Shown: piece by piece, positions 15,340 through 25,100 of the stretch
Position numbering within the stretch: position 1 is the first letter of the stretch
Layout: each line of letters opens with the position of its first letter
Source of the DNA: a virus
Virus record (IMG/VR): IMGVR_UViG_3300006737_000152
Span: 1-27,201 of that record
Reading direction: 5' to 3' (one strand)
DNA length: 27,201 bases
Notes under the pieces: model-generated
Told to the model about the DNA's origin: nothing
Seen by the model: only the letters and a program-made list of their open reading frames with translations
Databases searched by the model: none
Position numbers and translations under genes: made by a program

Positions 15340-16899
15340 ATGGGAGCAATATTAGAAGTTAAATATTTTAACAGCTTTCTTTTAAAAAAGATAAATAACA
15401 CCAGTAATGGGCCTGATAGACCAGATTATAATGGATCTAGAGGGATTCCGTCAGATATTGGTGGGTATCCTGTTTTTGCTAGTTTAGGAACAAGTAAATG
15501 GGCTATAGAGGAATCAAGAATACGCGGTGGATATAATAATGCAAGCGAGGGGTATGGCGTAAAAGCGTACATAGTCGAAGAAGAAACTAATGGTATTACA
15601 AGATCTAGTTCTCTTATATATTCAGGTATATTTAATTCAAGAACCGGTATTAATAAAACAAATGTATTTTCCGTTGGGGAGGATATAACAAAAAGTTTAG
15701 ACCCATCTAAAGGAAGCATACAAAAATTATATGCTGAAGATACAAACTTAATTATATTTCAAGAAAATAAAGTTAATAGAGCTCTTATTGATAAAGACGC
15801 AATATATACAGCTGAAGGTGGCGGTGCTATAACTTCCTCCAATTTAGTTATTGGGCAAATTGTACCTTATTCTGGAGAATATGGAATAAGTAAAAACCCA
15901 GAAAGCTTTGCTGTTTATGGATATAGAAAATATTTTGCAGATAAAAGAAGAAATGCAGTATTAAGGCTTTCAAGAGATGGAATAGAAGAAATATCTAGAT
16001 ATGGCATGCGCGATTTTTTTAGAGATGAATTTGTTAGAATTGACGAATTATCGCAAGGAAAAATTTACGGTGCTTTTGATATCCATAGCAAACAATATGT
16101 AATTTCTACACAGGCTGATTTATCTTTACCAAATGAGCCTTATAATACACTTGCATTTGATGAAGACGTAAAAGGTTGGACTAGCTTTTTTAGTTATAAA
16201 CCTCAAAGAATGTTTAGCTTAAGAAAATCATTTTATTCAATATCACAGCGTTTTTTACCAAGCCCTACTAATTTAGTCGGCAATACAAAAGCTAATATAT
16301 TTCAGCATTACCATACTTTAGATTTAAATCTCAATAGTATTAATAGAGCTAATTTTTATGGCAAAGACCACCAGTCTAGCATAACCTTTGTTTTTAACCC
16401 TAAGGTAAGCATGTCAAAAAACTTTCAAACAATTAATTATGAGGGTAGTAACGGCTGGAAAATATCATTAATTGAATCTGATGAAACTGGTTCAGACGAA
16501 ATAAATCAAAGCTATTCTTTATTTTATGATCATGGAGAAGAAATAAAAAGTTATTATAATGGTGAATATGTAATAAACCCTCAAGACGGAAACCCTGTAA
16601 AAAGGCAAGATTACTATAGTGTGTTTAACACGTATGAACCTCCGCATTCAAGATACCATGCTGGCTTTAATAGAAAAGAAAATAAATATGCAGCCCCAAT
16701 AATAAGTAATAACTTAGCTAGACCTGGGGAGGTATTAAGCGGAAGAAGCGTGTCTGGTATTAAAGGTTATTTTACAACAATAAAAATATCAACCGATACT
16801 GTAATTACTTCTGACGGCAGGGCAACTGGAGGAACAGATATAGGTGGTTTTAAAGAGCTATTTGCGGTATCATCTAATTATGTAGAATCATCATATTAA
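15340..16899 (+). CDS. Tail hub / stabilisation protein, second part
   Basis: The protein has 519 residues and starts MGAILEVKYFNSFLLKK. Recognisable segments are KWAIEESRIRGGYNN (about 51-65), KLYAEDTNLIIFQENKVNRA (about 128-147), GQIVPYSGEYGISKNPESFA (about 170-189) and YGYRKYFADKRRNAVLRLSR (about 191-210), followed by DGIEEISRYGMRDFFRDEF. This last block is the pattern I associate with crAss-like and marine podovirus tail stabilisation proteins, where it belongs to a beta-propeller-like hub. No signal peptide or membrane segment is seen. It lies 34 bases after the 1200-residue hub gene, and the two are likely stoichiometric partners. The first half plus this one would approximate a single large hub protein, so the split looks like a family arrangement rather than a frameshift: there is a clean stop, a spacer and a new A-rich leader. 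Confidence 0.72.
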   Translation: MGAILEVKYFNSFLLKKINNTSNGPDRPDYNGSRGIPSDIGGYPVFASLGTSKWAIEESRIRGGYNNASEGYGVKAYIVEEETNGITRSSSLIYSGIFNSRTGINKTNVFSVGEDITKSLDPSKGSIQKLYAEDTNLIIFQENKVNRALIDKDAIYTAEGGGAITSSNLVIGQIVPYSGEYGISKNPESFAVYGYRKYFADKRRNAVLRLSRDGIEEISRYGMRDFFRDEFVRIDELSQGKIYGAFDIHSKQYVISTQADLSLPNEPYNTLAFDEDVKGWTSFFSYKPQRMFSLRKSFYSISQRFLPSPTNLVGNTKANIFQHYHTLDLNLNSINRANFYGKDHQSSITFVFNPKVSMSKNFQTINYEGSNGWKISLIESDETGSDEINQSYSLFYDHGEEIKSYYNGEYVINPQDGNPVKRQDYYSVFNTYEPPHSRYHAGFNRKENKYAAPIISNNLARPGEVLSGRSVSGIKGYFTTIKISTDTVITSDGRATGGTDIGGFKELFAVSSNYVESSY

Positions 16900-16903
16900 A
16901 ATT

Positions 16904-17680
16904 ATGGAACAAATATTAGAACTTTTTTTCGGTAATCCAGACTATAATTTAACATACGGAGTCGCTCCCCTTGTGGGAGTGGCTGTTAGTGCTGGTGTTA
17001 GTTTATTAGGCGGTATATTTGGATCTGCCAGCGCTAAAAAACGGGAGCAAGCCGCAAGAAAAGAAAGACTTAAATTAGAGCGTGAGCTTAAAAAAGCTGA
17101 AAACAATAGGCAGGCAATTGTTAACCCTTACGAGGGCGTTAAAGAAATACCTGTTTCTATGAGCAATCCATTCGAAAATATTGGTGTTGCTACAAATGCA
17201 GCTACTATGCAAGCCGAAGAAGCCGATATAGCTCTTGCTAATACATTGGACACAATACGATCAACTGGCGCAAGTGCTGGTGGAGCTACTGCGCTTGCTC
17301 AAGCGGCTCTTAGAAGTAAAAAGGGTATTGCGGCAAGCATTGAACAACAAGAAGCTAAAAACGAGCAATTAAAAGCTGAAGGTGAATTTAAGAAAGAACA
17401 GTTTGAACAACAAGCAAGACTTTCTGAAAAACAAAGAGTGCAACAGGGCGAGGCTGCTGGTAAAGAATTTGTGTTCCAACAACAAGAAAACAGAGAAGTT
17501 TCACAATTAAACAGATTATCTGCACAAATTACAGGTCAACAACAGCAAGAGGTAGCCGCGCAACAAGCAAGAGCCTCTGCTATTTCAGGAGCTATATCCG
17601 GAATTGGAAGTGCAATAGGCGCTGGGCTAACAGGCGGTAAAAACGCAGGAGGTATATTTAATCCAAATAATTTAGGATAA
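16904..17680 (+). CDS. Putative ejection (internal virion) protein with glycine zipper and coiled coil
   Basis: The protein has 258 residues. Residues about 20-43 (GVAPLVGVAVSAGVSLLGGI) are a hydrophobic glycine-rich helix able to insert in membrane. Residues about 44-75 are strongly basic and charged (KKREQAARKERLKLERELKK). The middle, GASAGGATALAQAALRSKKG (about 121-140), is followed by a long Gln/Glu/Lys coiled coil to about 220. The end, SGAISGIGSAIGAGLTGG, is a second glycine-zipper-like helix. This composition and its place right after the tail hub match podovirus internal proteins such as T7 gp14, which leave the capsid first and help form a channel through the host envelope. Function is inferred from architecture. 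The following gene starts one base after this stop. Confidence 0.68.
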   Translation: MEQILELFFGNPDYNLTYGVAPLVGVAVSAGVSLLGGIFGSASAKKREQAARKERLKLERELKKAENNRQAIVNPYEGVKEIPVSMSNPFENIGVATNAATMQAEEADIALANTLDTIRSTGASAGGATALAQAALRSKKGIAASIEQQEAKNEQLKAEGEFKKEQFEQQARLSEKQRVQQGEAAGKEFVFQQQENREVSQLNRLSAQITGQQQQEVAAQQARASAISGAISGIGSAIGAGLTGGKNAGGIFNPNNLG

Positions 17681-17681
17681 T

Positions 17682-19136
17682 ATGGGAGCATACGAAAATC
17701 CACAAACTGTCATAGACGACAAGAGTGCACTTATACTTGCCAAAGGGTTTGAGTCTTTTGCTACAAGCCTTAACGAGGCTACTTTAGCTCGTGCTAAAAA
17801 AGAAAAAGAACTTGCAGACCAAACGCTTCTTGATGATGCTACATATGCTAAAGCAGAAGCTTCTGGAGTTAGGAAAGCGGATAAAGCTGTAAACAATTAT
17901 CTTGAAAAGTTTGGTGATCCAGGCGACGCAATGGTTAAAATGGTACGCGGTAATTTAGCTCGTCAATATGAACTTGAGGAACTGAATAAGGTTTTTACGC
18001 CTAGAGACGAAGAGCAAAAAGCAGAGCAAAAAGCTAATATTAAAGAAGAGCAGCAATTAAGAACTTTAAACGATAACTTCTTAGGAGCTATACAAGACGT
18101 AGACATTACTATGGCTGAAGTCGGAGAAGCGCAAGTTCAAAGTGGTGAAGGGCTATTAATGGGTGGACCCGGCACTGTTGATAAAAGCAAAAATAGTGGT
18201 AATGATGTATATTTTAAAGCGGCGTCTATACTTAACGGTCAAACTCCTGCAAAAAAACCTTTTGAACAAACTACAAATTCGCAAGGCGATGTAGTATTAA
18301 AATTTTACCCTGAAGGCGAAGAAGCATTTGAATGGAATGTTACACAAAACCCGTCAGCTTATAAAGTTCCTGAAACAACTAAAAAAATTGGCACTGCTTT
18401 GACAGGTGGTGAAAATCCCATATATGTTAAAACAAACACTGGATATCAAATGTCTGATAAATATCTTCAATATGAAGAAAACGATCAAGGGCAAAAACAA
18501 GTTAAAAAAACATATAGATATGTTGTTCAACAAGATGGAAGCGTAAGAAGAGAAGTTGCCGACTCTTATGATGTAGAAGGTTTAAGAACGGCTACTGCTG
18601 CACAAGTACAGGCATCTATACAGGGTATGAGTGATCGTGATATGCAATCACAGTTTACTAATCAACTCTTAGTTGATACATCGGGAGAGGCTATTACTTA
18701 CATGCACGAAGGTAAAGAAAAAACTGTTACAATTACCCCTGAAACATTAAATACCGAAGACGGCGCTCCTTTATCTGACGAACAAAAACAAATGTTCTTA
18801 GCGGCTCAAACATTTGTAACAAACGCAAACTTCCCTGTTTCACTAAATTATAAAACTGATTCAACAGGACCAAAATTAAATACTGCTGAAAAGAATATAA
18901 TAGATGGGTTAAATAAACTTGAAACTGAAGGCGGGACAATAAAAATAGGTCCAAATATATATGCTGAAAAAGAAGGTGACAAATATGTTATAGTACAAAG
19001 AGGTACGCAACTAGCTAACCGAGTGGAAATAGATAGCACTAAAAGCATAAAAGACATTTTAAATTTTGTCACTGGAATAGATAGACCCGCTGTTGAAAAA
19101 AAATTATCACCTAAGCCCAAAAAAAATTTACCATAA
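17682..19136 (+). CDS. Putative internal virion / ejection protein 2
   Basis: The protein has 484 residues and no recognised family. The first 70 residues are helical and Ala-rich (ILAKGFESFATSLNEATLAR, then RAKKEKELADQTLLDDATYA), and residues about 100-130 are charged (DEEQKAEQKANIKEEQQLRT). From about 185 onwards the sequence alternates polar strands (DVVLKFYPEGEEAFEWNVTQ; GENPIYVKTNTGYQMSDKYL) and has AAQVQASIQGMSDRDMQSQF near 305-324. The C-terminus is basic (KLSPKPKKNLP). It has no membrane segment or signal peptide. Genes in this slot, between a glycine-zipper ejection protein and a giant terminal ORF, usually encode a second ejected protein (compare T7 gp15). That comparison is positional only. 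Confidence 0.55.
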   Translation: MGAYENPQTVIDDKSALILAKGFESFATSLNEATLARAKKEKELADQTLLDDATYAKAEASGVRKADKAVNNYLEKFGDPGDAMVKMVRGNLARQYELEELNKVFTPRDEEQKAEQKANIKEEQQLRTLNDNFLGAIQDVDITMAEVGEAQVQSGEGLLMGGPGTVDKSKNSGNDVYFKAASILNGQTPAKKPFEQTTNSQGDVVLKFYPEGEEAFEWNVTQNPSAYKVPETTKKIGTALTGGENPIYVKTNTGYQMSDKYLQYEENDQGQKQVKKTYRYVVQQDGSVRREVADSYDVEGLRTATAAQVQASIQGMSDRDMQSQFTNQLLVDTSGEAITYMHEGKEKTVTITPETLNTEDGAPLSDEQKQMFLAAQTFVTNANFPVSLNYKTDSTGPKLNTAEKNIIDGLNKLETEGGTIKIGPNIYAEKEGDKYVIVQRGTQLANRVEIDSTKSIKDILNFVTGIDRPAVEKKLSPKPKKNLP

Positions 19137-19150
19137 TAAAATAAAATAAT

Positions 19151-22100
19151 ATGTCAAAATATATTTTTGAAGGATCTGAATACACTCTGGAAGAAATTCA
19201 AGAGGCAGCCGCTGCTAAAAATATGTCTGTAGAAAAATATTTAGCTGCTAATCCTGAAATACAAATTATTGAGGATATTGCTACTGAACCAGATGTTCAA
19301 AATCAAGAAGAATTTGAAGACCCTTTTTTGCAGAGTGTAAAAAAGACAATAGGTCCTGTGGAGGAGGCTGCGGCTGTAGGACCGGAAGTAACGGCGGAGC
19401 AGCCAGATACGGATTTAGTTTCGGAAGATATTTCTTTGGATTCACCAGATCCTAGATATATTGAGTTTAATATAAACGGCGAAAAAACATACAGCTCATA
19501 TGAAGACGTTGAAAAAGAATATGGCAACGTTGAAGACTATGTAAGAAAATTTAGGGGTAAAGCAAAAATTGTAACCCCACCCAAACAGCTAGAGGAAGTT
19601 GTTGTAGAGGGCGATGCGGAAAAAACAGTAGATCCAGGCGAATATTTAACAGAGGTTATAGAAGCTGATAAAAATTTCTTTTCAAGAGATTATGATCAAA
19701 TTCAAGCGGACTTAGAAGTGCAGTTTCCAGATGTTGAGTTTTCGTCTACAGTAAGAACAGGGTCTACCGCGGTAGCAGGAAGACGTGTAATAAAAGCTAA
19801 AAAAGACGGAAAAGAAATTAAACTTTTTACCGATATTACAACGCCTGGGCTCAAAAATACATTTTATACTGATAACATAAAAAGCTTAAAAAAGTTTTTA
19901 TCAGAAACATACAAGCCAGAAGAAGTAAAACGTACAAAAGAGCGTATAGAAATTGCAGAGACAGAAGCTTTAAATATTTTGCAGCCATTAGCAGATGAGG
20001 CAAAACAATCTACAGATTATCAGAATTTTGATAATGAAGATTTATTTAAGCCTTATACTAAAAAAGTTGAAGCTACATCTTTTGTAGGTGGTGTCCCAAC
20101 AGGTGGTGGGTACGAAACAGAAGTTAGGCCATACGAAGCGCGTTTAAAAAATGCCTATAAGAAACTAAAAAATATTTCGCCTGAAAAAACAGAAGAACAA
20201 TTAAAAGCTGAAGCTGAAGCGCAGGTTAGAGCAGAGTTAAAAAACGAATATGTTTTTAATTACCAAAGCGAACAAATACAAGATAAGATTTCTGACATTG
20301 GAAAAAGAGGCATAAGGACTAACTTACAAGCTTTTTTAAATACTGGATATTTAAGTGCTAATTTTAAAGCACAAACTTCTTTAGATAGAATTGCATTAGA
20401 AAAAAAAGCAGCAAGTATTTTTTCTAAAATAATAGAAGGTGAAGATGTGACGCAGCAAGAAACCGATAGGTTTGTTAATGTATTAAAAAAATTAGATATT
20501 GATGTTAACACGGGCTTAACGGAAAAAGTTATTTTACCCAGTGGTTCCGTAGTTAGTCAAGCTTTTGTAGATGGAGCTTTAAAATTTCAAGCAAAAGCTC
20601 AAGCAGATGAAATACTTTATTTACAATCTCAAGAGGAAATAAACAAAGCTGTAGGCGACATTAGCAGTATTGAGGCTGCTTTAGATGCTACTCGAAGAGA
20701 TTATGATCTTAGTGATAAAGCCATGACGTCGGTGGGCGTCGGAGTTGGGGACATTGGTGTTGGGATAACATATTTAGGAGGTAAAGTTTTATCTTTGCCT
20801 GCATATTTAGTAGGTGGTTATAAGCCAATGAATGAGGCTTTAGATTCATTTGCTGTTAAATATAATGAGGTAACAAATGACATTAGAGAAAGCTATGTTA
20901 GAGACGTAGCATTTGACGATGCATTTAAAGAAGGAAACTTTGGTAAGTTTGCATTGCAAGAAGTGTCTAATCAGTTACCTATTATTGCTTCAATCATGGC
21001 ATCAGGCGGAGCAGCAGCTTATGTTATAGGCTCTTCTTCTGCGGGTAAGCAGATGATGGACATGCAAACTGAAATTGCAAACGGCACTGCTGAATATACC
21101 AATTCAGAAGTATGGCTAAAAAGTTTAGGTTTTGGTGTTGCTGAAGCAGCATTTGCGCAGTTAACAACAATACCAATATTAAACAGAGCTAAAAGTACAC
21201 TTTTAAGAGGTAATCCAAAAGCTAATTCAATAATTGATAATAGTACTGCCGCATATGCAAAATCAGGCTATAAAGGGGTTATTTCTGATACACTATTAGA
21301 GTCTATTGGTGAGGTTGCCACAGTTGGTACACAAAATCTTTTATTGGGTAATCCGTTTATAGAAGGCATGGACCACGCCGGGTTTTCAGGCGCAGGGTTT
21401 GGTCTTTTGTTTTCAGGCATACCATTTATGCGCGGATTGCACTTGTCTAGATACTCTGATTATTCAAAGCTTAAAAAAGTACGCGAAATACAAGCAGAAA
21501 TAAATGGTCTTAGCTTAGAGTACAATAGCGCTAAAAATGAAGGCGAAAGAGCTAGAATAGAGGAACAAATTAAAAAATTAAGTGTTGATGCTGCAAATGA
21601 AATACAATTGCAGGAAAAAAATATTAATGAGCATATTACAGCAAGAGCTGGGCAATATGTAATTGATATTACAAATAGGCAAGCAAAAATACAATTAGAA
21701 GCAAAAGCTATACTAGCGGATAACTCGCTTACGGAATCACAAAAAGCAGCAAGACTACAGCAGTTACAAGCTGAAACAGATTATTTGCAGTCCTCAAAAG
21801 AGTCAGCTTTAAAAGATAGTGCTAAAGTAAATAAGTTTACTGAGTTTTTACTTTTGAAAGGTTCTAATGAAGCACAATATAATCAATACTTAAATGATGC
21901 ACAAGCGTTATTATCAGCTGATAAAACCACTGCTTCAGAAGAAAAAATACAATCAAAAGCTTTAGAGTTATATTTTCAAGATCAGATTGTAGCTGAAAAT
22001 AGTAAAGCTAATAAAAGGCTAGGGGCTAATTTTAAATCATTTAACACTGTTAAAGAAGCAACTACTTTTATAGAAAATAGCAAAACCATTTCTGACCCTG

Positions 22101-25100
22101 ATAAGAAAACGTTAATTCAAAACTTAAAAGATGGTGACGACGGTGCGGCATACGTAAGTCCAGAAGGCAAGAAAACAACATATGCAGTTGTAGAAAACCA
22201 AGTTAGAAACCAACGTAAGTTTATTAGAACGCATGAGGTTGGCCACCAAGTATTTTGGGATATTTTAGGTACAGACCCTGCTGCTTTTGATGAGATCGGA
22301 AGACAGCTATTAGAAACAACTAAGGTAATAAGTCCTTCAATACATAAGCAACTTTTAAAAGAAGAAGGTGATGGCGTTGAGATTGTTGCAAGATTTTTAG
22401 AGCGTGTGGCCGCGGGCGATGTAAACTTTAGAAATAACAATGCAAAAAAAGCAATGTCCGGTTTGTTCGGAACAATAGTTCAAAAGAAATTTGGTAATGA
22501 GTACGATTTTAATTTTGCAGGCGAGACTGATATGTTTAACTTTGTTGTTGGTATTGGCAAAAAGATTGCAGATGGCAGCCTAACAACAGCAGACATTAAA
22601 AAAGCGAAAGGCAGTGAGCTTGTAAAACGAATAAAAGATAAAGCTATTGTATTGCCAACTAAACAAGAGCAAACAAGACTTAAGCGTGCAGCCTCAACTA
22701 AAAAAGAATTAAGTGATGTGTTTCCAGAGGATATGGATAGCACTGAAGCTTACTTTACGGTAACAAATACAAATGCGCTTGATGGTAGTATAATCAACGC
22801 AGCAAAAGCTGCAGGTATACCTACAGATAGACTAGATCTTGATGCTATTAAAGAAAATATTGGCATTAGGTTAATTAAAAATTATGACCCTGATAAGAAT
22901 ACTGTATTTGGTTATTTATTAGGCTCAAAAGGTATTGTAAAATTAGCGGTTCTTGATCAAGCTAAAGCGTTTAAAGAAACAGTTACTGACACTGCAAAAT
23001 CGCTCGATGTTCAGGCTGGAGAGCTAGGCTCTGTTGCTGAAATAGCAGCTGAAGAAGTATCTATAGAAGAAAGGGAAGCTAGGGAAGCGGAAGAAGAAGC
23101 TGAGGTTGCTTCTACGTTTAATTTAACAACATCTAGTGCGCTTTTACCAACTACAGTAAGTAAAGCTAAAGACAAAGTCTTAGGTATAGTTAGAACGCTT
23201 AAAAACAAATTAGGTGCAGCTGTATCTAAGAATGTAAATACTGTGCCAGTTGTTAAAGAAATCATACAATCCTCAGCGAGGTCTATTGACATTGATATTA
23301 AAAAACAAATTGGCGGTAAAGCAGACTTAAAATTACGTAAGTGGACTATTGATAACAAAGCAGATATAATTAACAACACTTCTGCTACATGGCTAATGGG
23401 TAAAGACAGTGGTACAGCTGTTAAAGGTGGCATACCAATTGCTATTGAAAAATCTGTTGGCGGAAAATATACTGGTAAAACTATTGAAATAAATGTTGGA
23501 GGTAAAATTGTTAAAGTACAAGAGTTTAAGCCTAATTTTGTACCTTATCCTGAATGGGTGGGGCAAAAAATCGATCGTGAAAAGACTGTTGAAAGAGGGC
23601 AAACATCAGGTAATGAAATTGTAAGAAAAGTTAAGCCGGTAAAAATAAGCGACAACGCCTTTGCAGACTTTGTTACAACTCAAGATGGTACACCTATACG
23701 CGGTAGAAAAGAATCATTATCACAAGAGCTAGCGGGTAGATTAGGTGGGCAAATATTCAGAGAAGAAATGCTAGATGCAGAATCTGATATTTCAAAAGCA
23801 TTTGAACAAAATCAAGATTTACGTGGTGCTGTGCTTTCAGATAATTTTAGAAATGAAATTATAGAACAAACAGAGCGTGGTTTAATTGCAAGGAGCGCCG
23901 GAATGGCTGTTGGGTCTGCAATTGAAGCAATGACTAGAGCTACAAACACCGAAAGAGCTGAGGCATTACAAGAAATTAAAGGTCTCCTTTCCGCAAGAGA
24001 ATATGAAATATTATACCATAATGAAATTGGTCCATTTTTAGATGTAATGGAAGAAATTGACGAAGGCGGTTGGTATGTTGCAGAGCAAAAAGCAATTGAT
24101 GTATTTAATAAATTGCAAAAAATAGTTGACAATTTAAAAATAACACAAACAGAACCTGTAGGTGATCCATCTTCTCCAGATGTAATTTTTGAATATGAAG
24201 GCGTGCCTATAAATTGGGAAATTAAAAAAGGTAAAAACGCTAGGTTAAGTCAAATGTACATTTCTAATTGGAGCACTGACTCTCCTGGTATTTCCAGAAA
24301 TGTTAAACAAGAATATAAAGATAAAATATTAGAAGCTGAAAAAAATAACAAAGGTTTAAAAAAGTATATAGATCAGCTAACAAATGGTAAGTACTCTGAT
24401 AAAATAACATTTGATGGTAAAAACTGGATTATGCCTAAAAATGTATATTATGCTTTACAGAGGCTTGGCTTTCAAAAAAATGCAACAACTAAATTAACAT
24501 TGCCGACTAATGTTGTTTCTCAACTATATAAAGAAAAAAATACGCACTATATAGGTTTTACAGATATAGGTAATTTTTCTTTAGATTCAAATCCTATGGG
24601 GCTTAACTTGCCACCATTATTAGGTGAAGTTGATATTAATGTTAAATTTAAACCCAACTTTAGAAGCGATGACACTGTTAGTGTTTCAAGAGTAGCATAT
24701 CCTTCGCTTACAACTCAAACAGCTTCTGACTTAGCAAAAACTTCAACAAGCAGTGTGTATAGCACGAACTCAATGAAGAATTTATTTGAGTCTATAAACA
24801 AAGGAACTATAGCGGCTTCAAAAGGTAAACCTGTTTCTGATGTACTTAAAAAACAATACGAAGAGCAACAGAATTATTTAATATCACTTACAAAAGGTGA
24901 ATTGGATAAAAAAGATACATTTGACATGCGCCAAGTTATAGCAAGACAGATGTTTCCTAAGCAGGCTATGAGTGATGCAGTTATGGCCGGCACAACCGAT
25001 TCATTTAGTGCGCTTACAGATGCTCAAAAGAAAAAGGTATTAGCTAAGGTACCAGGTATGATAGCTAGAAGCAAAAAGAGAAAAGTAAACCTTAACTCGG

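Noticed and set aside
16966-16982. Small hairpin CTCCC-CTTGT-GGGAG in the ejection gene
   Set aside because: It is only a 5-bp core stem inside coding sequence, with no context suggesting regulation.
23011-23433. 140-residue minus-strand ORF
   Set aside because: It mirrors the giant + strand gene, has Leu/Ser-rich shadow composition, and has no separate leader or motif.
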